This document shows positions 25,260 to 33,845 of a stretch of DNA of 64,000 nt, piece by piece (position 1 is the stretch's first letter; every line of letters starts with the position of its first letter). The stretch covers positions 7,006,001 to 7,070,000 of the forward strand of contig NZ_VIWU01000001.1 in NCBI RefSeq assembly GCF_007994075.1. The letters are read 5' to 3'. The notes beneath the pieces were generated by a model, which worked only from the letters and a program-made list of their open reading frames with translations, ran no database searches and was not told where the DNA came from. Source of the DNA: Pseudonocardia hierapolitana. GTDB taxonomy: Bacteria; Actinomycetota; Actinomycetes; Mycobacteriales; Pseudonocardiaceae. Made by a program: the position numbers and the translations under genes.

Positions 25260-27068
25260 GTGACCGTCACCGCCGTCCGGTCCGAGGAGGGCACGCCCGT
25301 CGAGCCGGTGGCCGAACCGCCTCAGGGCGCGTCACTGCTGGCGCTCGCCGAACCGGTACGCCGCCGACTCGTCGTCGCGGTCGCACTGGGTGCGGCGGGT
25401 GCGGTGCTGGGCGTCGCAGGCCTCGTCGCGCTGGCCTACGCGCTGCGCGAGCTGTTCCGGCTCGCGCCGGACGGGACGGCGCTGCTGGTACCCCTGGTGG
25501 CGGCGGCCGTCGGCGTGGTCGGTCGGTACGGGCTGCGGGCGTGGGCCTTCCAGGTCTCGCACATGGCGGCCTTCGACCTGGAGACCGTGCTGCGCACCCG
25601 GCTGGCCGCGCACCTGGGCCGGGTGTCGCTCGGCGACGTGCTGCGCCTCGGATCGGGGCCGTTGAAGAAGATCGTCCAGGACGACGTGCGCGCGATGCAC
25701 AGCGCCGTGGCCGACGCGACCCCGCTGGTGGGCTTCGCGGTGGCGCAGCCGGTCGCCGCGCTCGTCGCGCTCGCGGTCGTGGACTGGCGGATGCTGCTCG
25801 CGGTCCTCGTGATCGTGCCGGTCGTGGTCGTCGCGATGCAGCTCGCCATGCGCGACCACGCGACCGAGCGCGCCCGCTACGACCGGGCGAACGAGTCCAT
25901 CAACGCGGCGGTCGTGGAGTTCGTCCAGGGCATGCCCGTCGTCCGCACGTTCGACGACGGCAGCACCTCGTTCCGCCGGTTCGCCGCGGCGGTGGAGGGG
26001 TTCACCGAGGCCACCGCGAACTGGCAGCGGAAGAGCCGCACGCCGGGCGTGCTCGCGCGGATCGCGATGACGCCGGTGCCCACCCTGCTCGTCGTGCTCG
26101 CAGTCGGGATCTGGCTCGTGGCCGGAGGGCTGGTGGAGCCGGCGTGGCTGCTGGTGGCGCTCCTGATCGGCACGCTGCCGGTCGAGTCGATCCTGCCGCT
26201 GATGTACCTGAACAACTACGTGAACGACTCGAAGGCAGGCGCAGCCCGGATCGCCTCGGTGCTCGCGCTGCCCGAGCTGGCGGAACCCGCGCACCCCCGC
26301 CCGCCGGGCGACGGCTCGGTGCGCCTCCGCGGCGTCACCTTCGGCTACGGCACCGATCGGGGACGGCCGGCGCTCGACGGCGTCGACCTGGAGATCCCCG
26401 CCGGCACCGTGTGCGCGCTCGTCGGCCCGTCCGGCTCGGGCAAGTCCACGCTCGCCCGGCTCGTCGCGCGCTTCCACGACGTCGTCTCCGGATCGGTCGA
26501 GGTCGGCGGGGTCGACGTGCGCGAGATCGGCACGCCCGGCGTGCTGCGCCACGTCGCGCTCGTCTTCCAGGACCCGTTCCTGATCGACGACACGGTGGCC
26601 GAGAACATCCGGCTCGGCCGCCCGGAGGCCACCGAGGCCGAGGTGGAAGCCGCGGCGCGGGCGGCGGGTGCCCACGACTTCATCGTCTCCGAGCTGCCCG
26701 ACGGCTACGCGACCCGCGTCGGCGAGCGCGGTGGGCTGCTGTCGGGGGGTCAGCGGCAACGGGTCACGATCGCGCGGGCGATGCTCGTCGACGCCCCGAT
26801 CGTCGTGCTCGACGAGGCCACCGCCTTCGCGGATCCGGAGACCGAGGCGCAGATCCAGGAGTCGATCGCGGCGCTCACGCGCGGGCGCACGGTGATCGTG
26901 ATCGCCCACCAGCTCGCGACCGTCGCAGGCGCCGACCAGATCGTCGTGCTCGGCGACGGCCGGGTGGCCGAGCGGGGCACGCACATCGAGCTGCTGGCTG
27001 CGGGTGGGAGCTACGCGCGGATGTGGGAGCACCACGAGCGGGCACGGGCATGGGGGGTACGGGCATGA
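25260..27068 (+). CDS. ABC transporter, fused membrane and ATPase domains (first half-transporter)
   Basis: 602 residues: about six membrane segments (residues 25-330), then an ATPase domain with Walker A GPSGSGKST, Q-loop VFQDPF, signature LLSGGQRQR, Walker B IVVLDEAT and switch His in IAHQL. GTG 25260 follows a strong GGGAGAGGGGG site. It overlaps the next ABC gene by ATGA, implying a heterodimer. The pair resembles the IrtA/IrtB and YbtP/YbtQ systems, exporter-fold proteins that import iron-siderophores; the later MFS gene fits siderophore traffic. Assignment to iron is inferred from architecture and neighbours. Confidence 0.85.
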   Translation: MTVTAVRSEEGTPVEPVAEPPQGASLLALAEPVRRRLVVAVALGAAGAVLGVAGLVALAYALRELFRLAPDGTALLVPLVAAAVGVVGRYGLRAWAFQVSHMAAFDLETVLRTRLAAHLGRVSLGDVLRLGSGPLKKIVQDDVRAMHSAVADATPLVGFAVAQPVAALVALAVVDWRMLLAVLVIVPVVVVAMQLAMRDHATERARYDRANESINAAVVEFVQGMPVVRTFDDGSTSFRRFAAAVEGFTEATANWQRKSRTPGVLARIAMTPVPTLLVVLAVGIWLVAGGLVEPAWLLVALLIGTLPVESILPLMYLNNYVNDSKAGAARIASVLALPELAEPAHPRPPGDGSVRLRGVTFGYGTDRGRPALDGVDLEIPAGTVCALVGPSGSGKSTLARLVARFHDVVSGSVEVGGVDVREIGTPGVLRHVALVFQDPFLIDDTVAENIRLGRPEATEAEVEAAARAAGAHDFIVSELPDGYATRVGERGGLLSGGQRQRVTIARAMLVDAPIVVLDEATAFADPETEAQIQESIAALTRGRTVIVIAHQLATVAGADQIVVLGDGRVAERGTHIELLAAGGSYARMWEHHERARAWGVRA

Positions 27069-28834
27069 GACGGATCGTGACCATGATGCTGCGGGTCGCG
27101 GGCCCGTACCGGGACCGGTTCGCCGCGTCGATCCGCCACTCCGTGATCGGGTCGCTCGCGCAGGCCGGCGCCTACGCCAGCATGCTGCCGATCCTCCACG
27201 AGCTGTCGCGGCCCCAGGTGGAGGCGGCAGCGGCATGGCGGTGGTTCGCGGTGTTCGCCGCCTGCTACGCCGTCGAAGCGGTGTACCGGTGCCGCGAGAT
27301 CGGCTTCCAGTACACCGAGTGGACCGGGGTGATCGAGTCGATCCGCCTGCGCCTGGGCGACCGGCTGCGCCGCATGCCGCTGCGCGAGCTGGAACGGCGC
27401 GCCACCGGCGACCTCACCACGGTGGTGGGCGGCAACGTCGTGAACGCCGCACTCGGCGTCTCCGCGGTCGCGCTCGTGTTCCTGCAGATGGTCATCGTGC
27501 CGGTCGTGCTGATCGCGGTGTTCCTGGTCGTGGACTGGCGGTTGGGGCTCACCCTCGCCGTCGTCACCCTCCTGGCCGTGCCGTTCGTCCGGCAGGTGCA
27601 GCGCATCTCCGGGTCGGGGTTCCGGCGGGTGGACGAGGCGGACGCCGCCGCGGCGTCCCGGATCGTCGAGTACGTCCAGGGCCTGCCGGTGTTCAAGGCC
27701 ACCGGGCAGGTCGGGGAGTCGTCCGTCCGCCTGCGGGCGGCGTTGCAGGAACAGACCCGCCACCAGGCCGAGTCGCAGAGCCGGTCCGCGCTGCCGGCGC
27801 TCTACGCCGCGGCGGTGGTGCAGCTGGGGGTGATCGCCGTCGCCGCCGTCGGAACCGCCCTCGTGCTCGGGGCGGACCTGACCGCTCCGATCCTGGTCGC
27901 GGTCGTCGTCGGCGCGGTGCGCTTCGCCGAGCCCCTCGCGACCGCGACGACGCTGACCGCGATGTTCGAGATCACCGACGCCGCGATCGAGCGCGTGACG
28001 GAGGTGCTCGACGTGGCGCCGCTCGATGCGGACCCCGACGCCCGGATCACCCGGTTCGACGTGGCGTTCGACGAGGTGGCGTTCGGCTACACCGGCGCGC
28101 CGGTGCTGCGGGGCGTGTCGTTCGCCGTGCCCGCCCGCAGCTTCACCGCGCTCGTCGGCCCGTCGGGGTCGGGCAAGACGACCGTGACCAGGATGCTCAC
28201 CCGCTACGCCGACCCGGACGCCGGGACGGTCCGCATCGGTGGTGTGGACCTGCGCACCGTCGATCCCACCGAGATCTACCGCCACGTCTCGGTGGTGTTC
28301 CAGGACGTGTACCTGTTCGGCGACACCATCCGCGCGAACATCGCGATGGCGCGTCCCGATGCCACCGACGCCGAGGTGGAGGCCGCGGCGCGCGCGGCCA
28401 ACGTGCACGGCTTCGTGGAACGGCTCCCGCACGGTTACGACACGCGGGTCGGCGAGATCGGCGGTGCGCTGTCGGGCGGGGAGCGGCAGCGGATCTCGAT
28501 CGCCAGGGCGATCCTGAAGGACGCCCCGATCGTCCTGCTCGACGAGCCGACGGCGGCGCTCGACGCCGAGAGCGAGGTGGCGGTGCAGCAGGCGATCGAC
28601 GCGCTGGTCGCCGACCGCACGGTGGTCGTGATCGCGCACCGGCTGTCGACCGTGGTCGGGGCCGACCAGATCCTGGTGCTGGAAGGCGGCCGGATCGCCG
28701 AACGGGGCCGGCACGCCGAGCTGCTCTCCGCGCGTGGGCGCTACGCGCGGATGTGGGCGGCGCAGACCAGGGCCCGGCACTGGCGTGTGGAGGCGGAGAC
28801 GGCGAAGGTGGCCGGTGTCGAAGGGGGGCAGTGA
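27065..28834 (+). CDS. ABC transporter, fused membrane and ATPase domains (second half-transporter)
   Basis: 589 residues with the same layout as the preceding gene: membrane region about 15-300, then Walker A GPSGSGKTT, Q-loop VFQDVYLF, signature ALSGGERQR, Walker B IVLLDEPTAALD and switch His in IAHRLST. Start ATG 27065 overlaps the upstream stop (ATGA), so expression is coupled and stoichiometric. The second site is fully canonical, whereas the first protein has DEATAFAD after its Walker B. Likely heterodimer for siderophore or another amphipathic substrate. Confidence 0.86.
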   Translation: MRRIVTMMLRVAGPYRDRFAASIRHSVIGSLAQAGAYASMLPILHELSRPQVEAAAAWRWFAVFAACYAVEAVYRCREIGFQYTEWTGVIESIRLRLGDRLRRMPLRELERRATGDLTTVVGGNVVNAALGVSAVALVFLQMVIVPVVLIAVFLVVDWRLGLTLAVVTLLAVPFVRQVQRISGSGFRRVDEADAAAASRIVEYVQGLPVFKATGQVGESSVRLRAALQEQTRHQAESQSRSALPALYAAAVVQLGVIAVAAVGTALVLGADLTAPILVAVVVGAVRFAEPLATATTLTAMFEITDAAIERVTEVLDVAPLDADPDARITRFDVAFDEVAFGYTGAPVLRGVSFAVPARSFTALVGPSGSGKTTVTRMLTRYADPDAGTVRIGGVDLRTVDPTEIYRHVSVVFQDVYLFGDTIRANIAMARPDATDAEVEAAARAANVHGFVERLPHGYDTRVGEIGGALSGGERQRISIARAILKDAPIVLLDEPTAALDAESEVAVQQAIDALVADRTVVVIAHRLSTVVGADQILVLEGGRIAERGRHAELLSARGRYARMWAAQTRARHWRVEAETAKVAGVEGGQ

Positions 28835-30096
28835 TGGATGAACAGGAGGGCGGGGCCGGCTCCCCGGTGGAGCGGCGCGTGCTGCTGCTCCTGCTCGGCG
28901 CGGTGCTCGCGGGGTTCACCGGGCAGCAGCTGCTCGGCCCGGTGCTTCCCCCGCTCTCGCGCGAGCTCGGGCTCGGCGAGGTGCAGCTCGGGTTCGTGAT
29001 CACGAGCGCGGCGGTGGTGTTCACCCTGGCCAGCCTGTTCTGGGGGCGGGTGTGCGACCGGTGGGGTCAGCGCCGCGTCCTGCTGACCGGGCTCACGCTG
29101 TGCACGGCGGGGCTGGCCGGGTTCGCCGCCGTCTCGGCGTGGGCGCTCGGCAGCGCGGACCCGTCGGCCGCGACCGTCCTCACCGGGATGATCCTCATGC
29201 GCAGCGTGCTGTTCGGGTTCGGCGTCGGCGCGATCCCGGTCGCCGCGCTCGCCTATGTGGGCGCCGGCACCGCAGGCGAGGCGGAGCGGACCCGTGCGGT
29301 GTCGATGGTCGGGGCGGTGCAGGCGCTCGCGCTGGTGCTCGGCCCCGGCGTCGGCGGCCTGCTCGCGGCCGGCACGCTGCTCGGGCCGCTCTACCTCGCG
29401 CCGGTGGTGCTGGGCCTGATCACGGTCGTCGTCGCCGTGGTCCTGCCCCGCCCCACGCGGTCCGGTGCCGCCCCGCTGCGCCTGGCCCCTCCTGCCCGGA
29501 CGCTGAGCCCGTTCGACCCGCGGCTGCGGCGGTTCCTCGCCGTCGGGTTCATGCTCTTCCTCTCGCTCGGCACCATCCAGGTTGTGCTGGGTTTCCTGTT
29601 CCAGGATCGTCTCGGACTCGACGGCACGGCCACCGCTGCGACGACGGGCGCCGCGGGGTTCGCCACGGGGCTGGTGCTCGTCGCCGTGCAGGGCGGCGTC
29701 GTCCCGCGGCTGGGATGGGGCCCGCTCCGGCTGCTGCGGGTGGGGGCCCCGATAGCCGCGGCCGGGTTCGCAGTGGTCGCGCTCGGCCCCGAGTTCTGGT
29801 CGATGACCGCGGGGTCGATGGTCGTCGCGCTCGGGCTCGGGATGGCGATCCCCGGCTACACCGCGGGCCCGACGCTCGCGGTGGGCCGCTCCGAGCAGGG
29901 CGCCGTCGCGGGTCTGATCAACGCGACGAACGGGAGCACCTTCATCGCGGGTCCGCTCATCGGCACCGCGCTCTACGCCGCCGGGCCTGCCCTCCCGGTG
30001 GTGCTCAGCTGCCTGCTGTGCGTCGCGGCCTGCGCCCTGCTCGTCCGGCCGATCCGGCAGGCCGTCCCCGACGCGGGCGTCACCGTGGCGGAATGA
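28834..30096 (+). CDS. Major facilitator superfamily exporter
   Basis: 420 residues with 12 predicted membrane segments and the MFS loop motif GRVCDRWGQRRVLL between TM2 and TM3; GVGAIPVAALAYVGAG and ALVLGPGVGGLLAAG mark the drug/siderophore efflux style of TM4 and TM5. The ATG overlaps the upstream ABC stop (TGATG), placing it in the same operon. Export of a siderophore or protection from a drug are the two likely roles. Confidence 0.85.
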   Translation: MDEQEGGAGSPVERRVLLLLLGAVLAGFTGQQLLGPVLPPLSRELGLGEVQLGFVITSAAVVFTLASLFWGRVCDRWGQRRVLLTGLTLCTAGLAGFAAVSAWALGSADPSAATVLTGMILMRSVLFGFGVGAIPVAALAYVGAGTAGEAERTRAVSMVGAVQALALVLGPGVGGLLAAGTLLGPLYLAPVVLGLITVVVAVVLPRPTRSGAAPLRLAPPARTLSPFDPRLRRFLAVGFMLFLSLGTIQVVLGFLFQDRLGLDGTATAATTGAAGFATGLVLVAVQGGVVPRLGWGPLRLLRVGAPIAAAGFAVVALGPEFWSMTAGSMVVALGLGMAIPGYTAGPTLAVGRSEQGAVAGLINATNGSTFIAGPLIGTALYAAGPALPVVLSCLLCVAACALLVRPIRQAVPDAGVTVAE

Positions 30097-30103
30097 TGCC
30101 CGC

Positions 30104-30763
30104 ATGAGCGTGCCAGGACCGGCGGGGCGTGGGCGCCCGTTGCGCAGGGGGCGCGGCCTGCTCGACCGGCAGGCGATCGTGGCCGCGGCCCTCGCGGTGG
30201 CCCGCACCGAGGGCCTGCCCGCGGTGACGATGCGCCGGATCGCCGACGAGCTCGGCTGCGCGCCGATGTCGCTCTACCGCCACGTCGCCGACCGCGACGC
30301 GCTGGTGCTGGAGATGCTCGACGTCGTGGCGGCCGGGATCGACGTCCCGCCGCCGTCGTCCGACCCGCGCGAGGAGCTGACCGGCCTGCTCACCGCCGTG
30401 CACGCCGCACTCGCCGTGGACCACTGGGCCGTTCTCCCGCTGGTGGCCGAGGGGATGTCCAGCCCTCGCATCCTGCCGGTGCTCGACCGCGTGCTCGCGG
30501 CGCTCACGCGCAGCGGCTTCACCGGGCGATCGCGGCTGGCCGTGCACCAGATGCTCTGGCAGTACCTCTTCGGCGAGCTGCTCTGGACCCATCACGACCA
30601 GCCCGACTCCCACGGCAAGCGGATGGTGCGCGGGGCTCCCCCCGAGGACTTCCCCGCGATCGCGGACGCCGTGCGCACCGCGTCCGTCCACCCCGCCGAG
30701 AACTTCACCGACAATCTCCAGCGCCTGCTCGACGGCGTGCTCGGCGGTCCTGCGCAGCGTTAG
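30104..30763 (+). CDS. TetR family regulator
   Basis: 219 residues. The N-terminal helix-turn-helix is VTMRRIADELGCAPMSLYRHVADRDALVLEM; the C-terminal part resembles the TetR_C domain of the TetR/ActII branch (AVLPLVAEGMSSPRILPVLDRVL). It follows the MFS stop by 7 bases and is probably co-transcribed as the local regulator of the ABC/MFS operon. No clear palindrome precedes it. Confidence 0.85.
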   Translation: MSVPGPAGRGRPLRRGRGLLDRQAIVAAALAVARTEGLPAVTMRRIADELGCAPMSLYRHVADRDALVLEMLDVVAAGIDVPPPSSDPREELTGLLTAVHAALAVDHWAVLPLVAEGMSSPRILPVLDRVLAALTRSGFTGRSRLAVHQMLWQYLFGELLWTHHDQPDSHGKRMVRGAPPEDFPAIADAVRTASVHPAENFTDNLQRLLDGVLGGPAQR

Positions 30764-30817
30764 ACCACCGGTGACCGGGTATGCCCGGGGACAGGTTTCG
30801 ACCTCGGGGAGCAGACC

Positions 30818-31357
30818 ATGCGGAACCGGTTCGGCCGGCGGCGCCGTGCACGGCGGCCGACGGCGCAGCAGACGGTGTTCGTGGTGGTGGCAGCGGTGCT
30901 GGGCGGCCTCGTCGGAGCGGTGGCGGAGTACCTGCTCGATCCGGCCCGCGGGCACGCCCGCCGGGCCGGGCTGCGGGAGCGGTCGGCAGCGGCGGTCCGC
31001 CGCCCCGTGAAGCGGGCGCGGCGCACGGCGACGCGGAACGTGGCACACCTGCGCGGCAGAGCCCGCCGGGTGGGGCACCGGCTCAGCGCTTCCCACCCGC
31101 CCGCGGACGATCGCACGTTGGTGGACCGCGTGCGGAGCGAGGTGTTCGACCGCAGGCACTTCGGCCGGCGGTCGGTGAACATCGACGCGGTCGACGGCGT
31201 GGTCACGCTGCGCGGGCAGCTCGACGATCGGGACGCCATCCGCGACATCGAGGCCGCCGTCGGGCGGGTGGCGGGCGTGCGCGGGGTCGAGAACCTGCTG
31301 CACACCCCGGACACCGCGGCCCCGAACGTCGTGGGCCTGCAACGGCCGGAGCGCTGA
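30818..31357 (+). CDS. BON-domain protein with N-terminal membrane anchor
   Basis: 179 residues: a basic N-terminus, one hydrophobic segment at about 18-40 (TVFVVVAAVLGGLVGAVAEYLL), a long Arg/Ala-rich linker, and a BON domain at about 100-160 (DRTLVDRVRSEVFDRRHF...INIDAVDGVVTLRGQLDDRDAIRDIEAAVGRVAGVRGVENLL pattern). BON domains bind phospholipid or envelope components and are often stress-induced. It stands alone after the TetR gene. Confidence 0.75.
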   Translation: MRNRFGRRRRARRPTAQQTVFVVVAAVLGGLVGAVAEYLLDPARGHARRAGLRERSAAAVRRPVKRARRTATRNVAHLRGRARRVGHRLSASHPPADDRTLVDRVRSEVFDRRHFGRRSVNIDAVDGVVTLRGQLDDRDAIRDIEAAVGRVAGVRGVENLLHTPDTAAPNVVGLQRPER

Positions 31358-31405
31358 CGCGCGAAACCGGTTGTCGTCGACGGGCACGGCACGCTCGAAT
31401 GACGG

Positions 31406-32164
31406 GTGCCTTTCGACGCGATGTCCTTCGATCCGCGCACGAGCTTCGGCCCGAAGGTCGCGGCCTCCTACGACGACAGGCCACTGGGAGACGAGGAGGC
31501 CGCCGTCGCCCGGCTCGCACAGCTGGCCGGGGACGGGCCCGCCCTCGAGCTCGCGATCGGCACCGGCCGCATCGCCCTGCCCCTCGCCGCCACCGGTCTG
31601 CGCGTCGACGGCATCGAGCTGTCGGCGTCGATGATCGAGCAGCTGCGCTCGAAGCCGGGAGGGGACGCGCTAGCGGTCACCTGCGGGGACATGTCCACCG
31701 TGGAGCTGCCGGACCGGTACCGGCTCGTGTACGTCGTGTTCAACTCGCTGATGAACCTGATCACCCAGGATGGGCAGGTCGACTGCGTCGCGAACGCCGC
31801 CCGGCACCTCACCGACGACGGCGTGTTCGTCGTGGAGAACGTCGTGCCGGACCCGATGTACGGCCTGCGCCAGGACCGCGGCGGCGTCGACCAGTACGTC
31901 GACGCGTCGCACATCGACCCCGAGCGCGTCTCCGTAGAGGTCGGGCGCTTCGATCGCGTCACCCAGCGCGTCGACAAGTGCCACATCGGCCTCGGCGGTG
32001 CGGGGATCCGGCTCGACCCGCTCGCGCTGCGCTACGTCTGGCCCAGCGAGCTGGACCTCATGGCCCGGCTGGCCGGTCTGCGCCTGCGGGCTCGGTGGGG
32101 CGGCTGGTCCGGCGAGCCCTTCGACGCGCGCAGCCTGCGGCACGTGTCGGTCTACGGCCGCTGA
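31406..32164 (+). CDS. Class I SAM-dependent methyltransferase
   Basis: 252 residues. The SAM-binding motif I is LELAIGTGRIALPLA (about 47-61), motif II includes VDGIELSASMIEQL and motif III CGDMSTVEL. The substrate domain is not distinctive. Start GTG 31406. It stands alone between the BON gene and the convergent siderophore-type binding protein; the acceptor is unknown. Confidence 0.82.
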   Translation: MPFDAMSFDPRTSFGPKVAASYDDRPLGDEEAAVARLAQLAGDGPALELAIGTGRIALPLAATGLRVDGIELSASMIEQLRSKPGGDALAVTCGDMSTVELPDRYRLVYVVFNSLMNLITQDGQVDCVANAARHLTDDGVFVVENVVPDPMYGLRQDRGGVDQYVDASHIDPERVSVEVGRFDRVTQRVDKCHIGLGGAGIRLDPLALRYVWPSELDLMARLAGLRLRARWGGWSGEPFDARSLRHVSVYGR

Positions 32165-32171
32165 GCGGACC

Positions 32172-33140
32172 TCATCCGGGCGCGTACCGCGCGCGGTAGC
32201 CGCGCAGGCGCTCGAGCCCGGCCGGTGACGCCGCCCCGGTGACGAGCTCGCCCTCGCCGAGCAGTACCGCGGCGAGGTCGTCGAGCACCCACAAGGTCCC
32301 GAGCGCGCACGACATCGTCGCCCAGCGCATCGCGTCCACCTCCACCACCCGGCCGCCCCGCACGGCCCCGAGCCGCTGCCAGAGCGGCTCGTCGCGCAGG
32401 AAGGTGGGGTCGGCCGTCGGCCCGGTCAGGAGCAGGACGAGGTCGGCGTCGTGCTCGGTGATGCGCTCGGTCGAGACCGGGACGAAGGGCGTGGCGGGGT
32501 CGGTCGGGCCCCGCTGGGCGGCGGGTCGCGGCAGGCCGAGTGCCGCGGCGACGGTGCCTGCGGGCGTCCCGGCGCCGAGCAGGTACAGCGACCGGCCGTC
32601 GAGCCCGGGTGACAGCACCGACACCGTGGGCGGCGAGCCGGCCCGCAGCCGCGCGGCGAGCTCGGCGGTCCGGCGGTGCACGTCGTCCAGGAGGGCGTTC
32701 GCGTCGACGCCCATCCCGGCGGCGAGGGCGCGGCAGTCGGCGTCGTGGTCGCCCGTGCGCTCGACGGCGTGCACCGTCGCGAGCTCGCCGAGGACCGGGT
32801 CGGTGCCGGAGGTGCGGAAGCCGACCAGCCGATCCGGCTGCAGCGCGGCCAGCCGTTCGACGTCGATCCCGCCGCCCGCGCCGGACACGTCGGCCACGGG
32901 GCCGGCCTGGATCCGCGCGATGGCCTGCAGGAGCGGGTCGACGGCCAGGAAGGAGGCGGTGCCGACCTGGTGCGGGCCCAGCAGCAGTGCCAGTGCGGCC
33001 GTGGCGCCGTCGAGCGTGACGAGCCGGTCGCCCGGCACGTCGCCACGGACGCCGCTCGCGCAGCCCGCGAGCACGGTCGCCACCGCACCGGTGAGCAGCG
33101 TCCGGCGGGTGAGCGGCGGTGGGGCGGTCGGTGCCGTCAC
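32172..33140 (-). CDS. Siderophore-type (Fe/B12) ABC transporter substrate-binding lipoprotein
   Basis: 322 residues. The N-terminus TRRTLLTGAVATVLAGCAS carries a twin-arginine-like pair, hydrophobic core and lipobox LAGC, so it is exported and lipid-anchored. The body follows the periplasmic-binding class III fold (IDVERLAALQPDRLVGF, DADLVLLLTG, LWQRLGAVRGGRVVEVD). GTG 33140 is preceded by GGAGGAGATC. No permease or ATPase is adjacent, but the ABC/MFS operon lies upstream, consistent with shared iron-siderophore handling. It follows the TetR gene on the same strand by 64 bases. Confidence 0.83.
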   Translation of the reverse strand: MTAPTAPPPLTRRTLLTGAVATVLAGCASGVRGDVPGDRLVTLDGATAALALLLGPHQVGTASFLAVDPLLQAIARIQAGPVADVSGAGGGIDVERLAALQPDRLVGFRTSGTDPVLGELATVHAVERTGDHDADCRALAAGMGVDANALLDDVHRRTAELAARLRAGSPPTVSVLSPGLDGRSLYLLGAGTPAGTVAAALGLPRPAAQRGPTDPATPFVPVSTERITEHDADLVLLLTGPTADPTFLRDEPLWQRLGAVRGGRVVEVDAMRWATMSCALGTLWVLDDLAAVLLGEGELVTGAASPAGLERLRGYRARYAPG

Positions 33141-33204
33141 GATCTCCTCCTGTCGACGGTGTCGACGAGGAGGTCGCCTCGCCGCCCCGCCCGGTTCCCG
33201 GGGA

Positions 33205-33819
33205 TCAGGGCGGTCCGAGCACCTCGGGCGTGGTGAGAGCGCGGGCGGTGGCGGCGACGTACTGCTCGGAGGCCTGTTCCGCGAGGCCGAGGACGACACC
33301 CTGGACGAGCCCGACCAGGAGCGCGCGGAGCGCGGTGGCGAGGCGTTGCGCCTGCGGCCTCGTCAGGGCGGTCCCGTGGTGCGTGCGGCCGGTGAAGAGC
33401 CTGGTGAGGCGCTCCTGGTGCTCCCGGACCGACGCGGCGAGCCGGGCCTGCAGGTCGGGGTCGCGCAGGGCCGTGTCCTGCAGGCTGATCTCGAACGACA
33501 GGTGCCGCAGCGCGTCGGGGTCCTCGACGATGCGGCGGTAGTGCCGGGCGACGGCCTCGACGGCGTCCTGCAGGCCCAGCCCCGCGGGGACGGCCTGCTC
33601 GATCCGGTCGTAGTGCCGGCCGATGTGGTCGGTGACCAGCGCGGCCAACAGGCCGTTCTTGCTGCCGAAGAGCGAGTAGACGGCGCCGGTGGTCAGGCCG
33701 GCCTGCTCGGTGATCTCGTCCAGCCGGGCCCGGTGACCGTCCCTGGCGACGATCCGGCGCGCGGCGTCGAGCAAGGCGCGACGGTTGCGCTCTTTCGCCT
33801 CCGCCCTTGTCACTCTCAT
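33205..33819 (-). CDS. TetR family regulator
   Basis: 204 residues with N-terminal helix-turn-helix ARLDEITEQAGLTTGAVYSLFGSKNGLLAAL and an unassigned helical ligand domain. It is divergent from the M14 peptidase, with 26 bases between start codons, and upstream of the binding-protein gene. The short AT-rich spacer holds TTACGGTAA (33830-33838), a small palindrome that may be its operator, and GGATTAT is present twice, 17 bases apart. Confidence 0.83.
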   Translation of the reverse strand: MRVTRAEAKERNRRALLDAARRIVARDGHRARLDEITEQAGLTTGAVYSLFGSKNGLLAALVTDHIGRHYDRIEQAVPAGLGLQDAVEAVARHYRRIVEDPDALRHLSFEISLQDTALRDPDLQARLAASVREHQERLTRLFTGRTHHGTALTRPQAQRLATALRALLVGLVQGVVLGLAEQASEQYVAATARALTTPEVLGPP

Positions 33820-33825
33820 AAGGGG

Positions 33826-33845
33826 ATTATTACGGTAACTGGATT
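33826..33845. promoter_or_regulatory. Short divergent control region, TetR / M14 peptidase
   Basis: Only 26 bases separate the two starts. The spacer contains the palindrome TTACGGTAA (33830-33838) and is much more AT-rich than its flanks. There is no ribosome-binding site before the M14 ATG, so its message may be leaderless. Confidence 0.35.
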
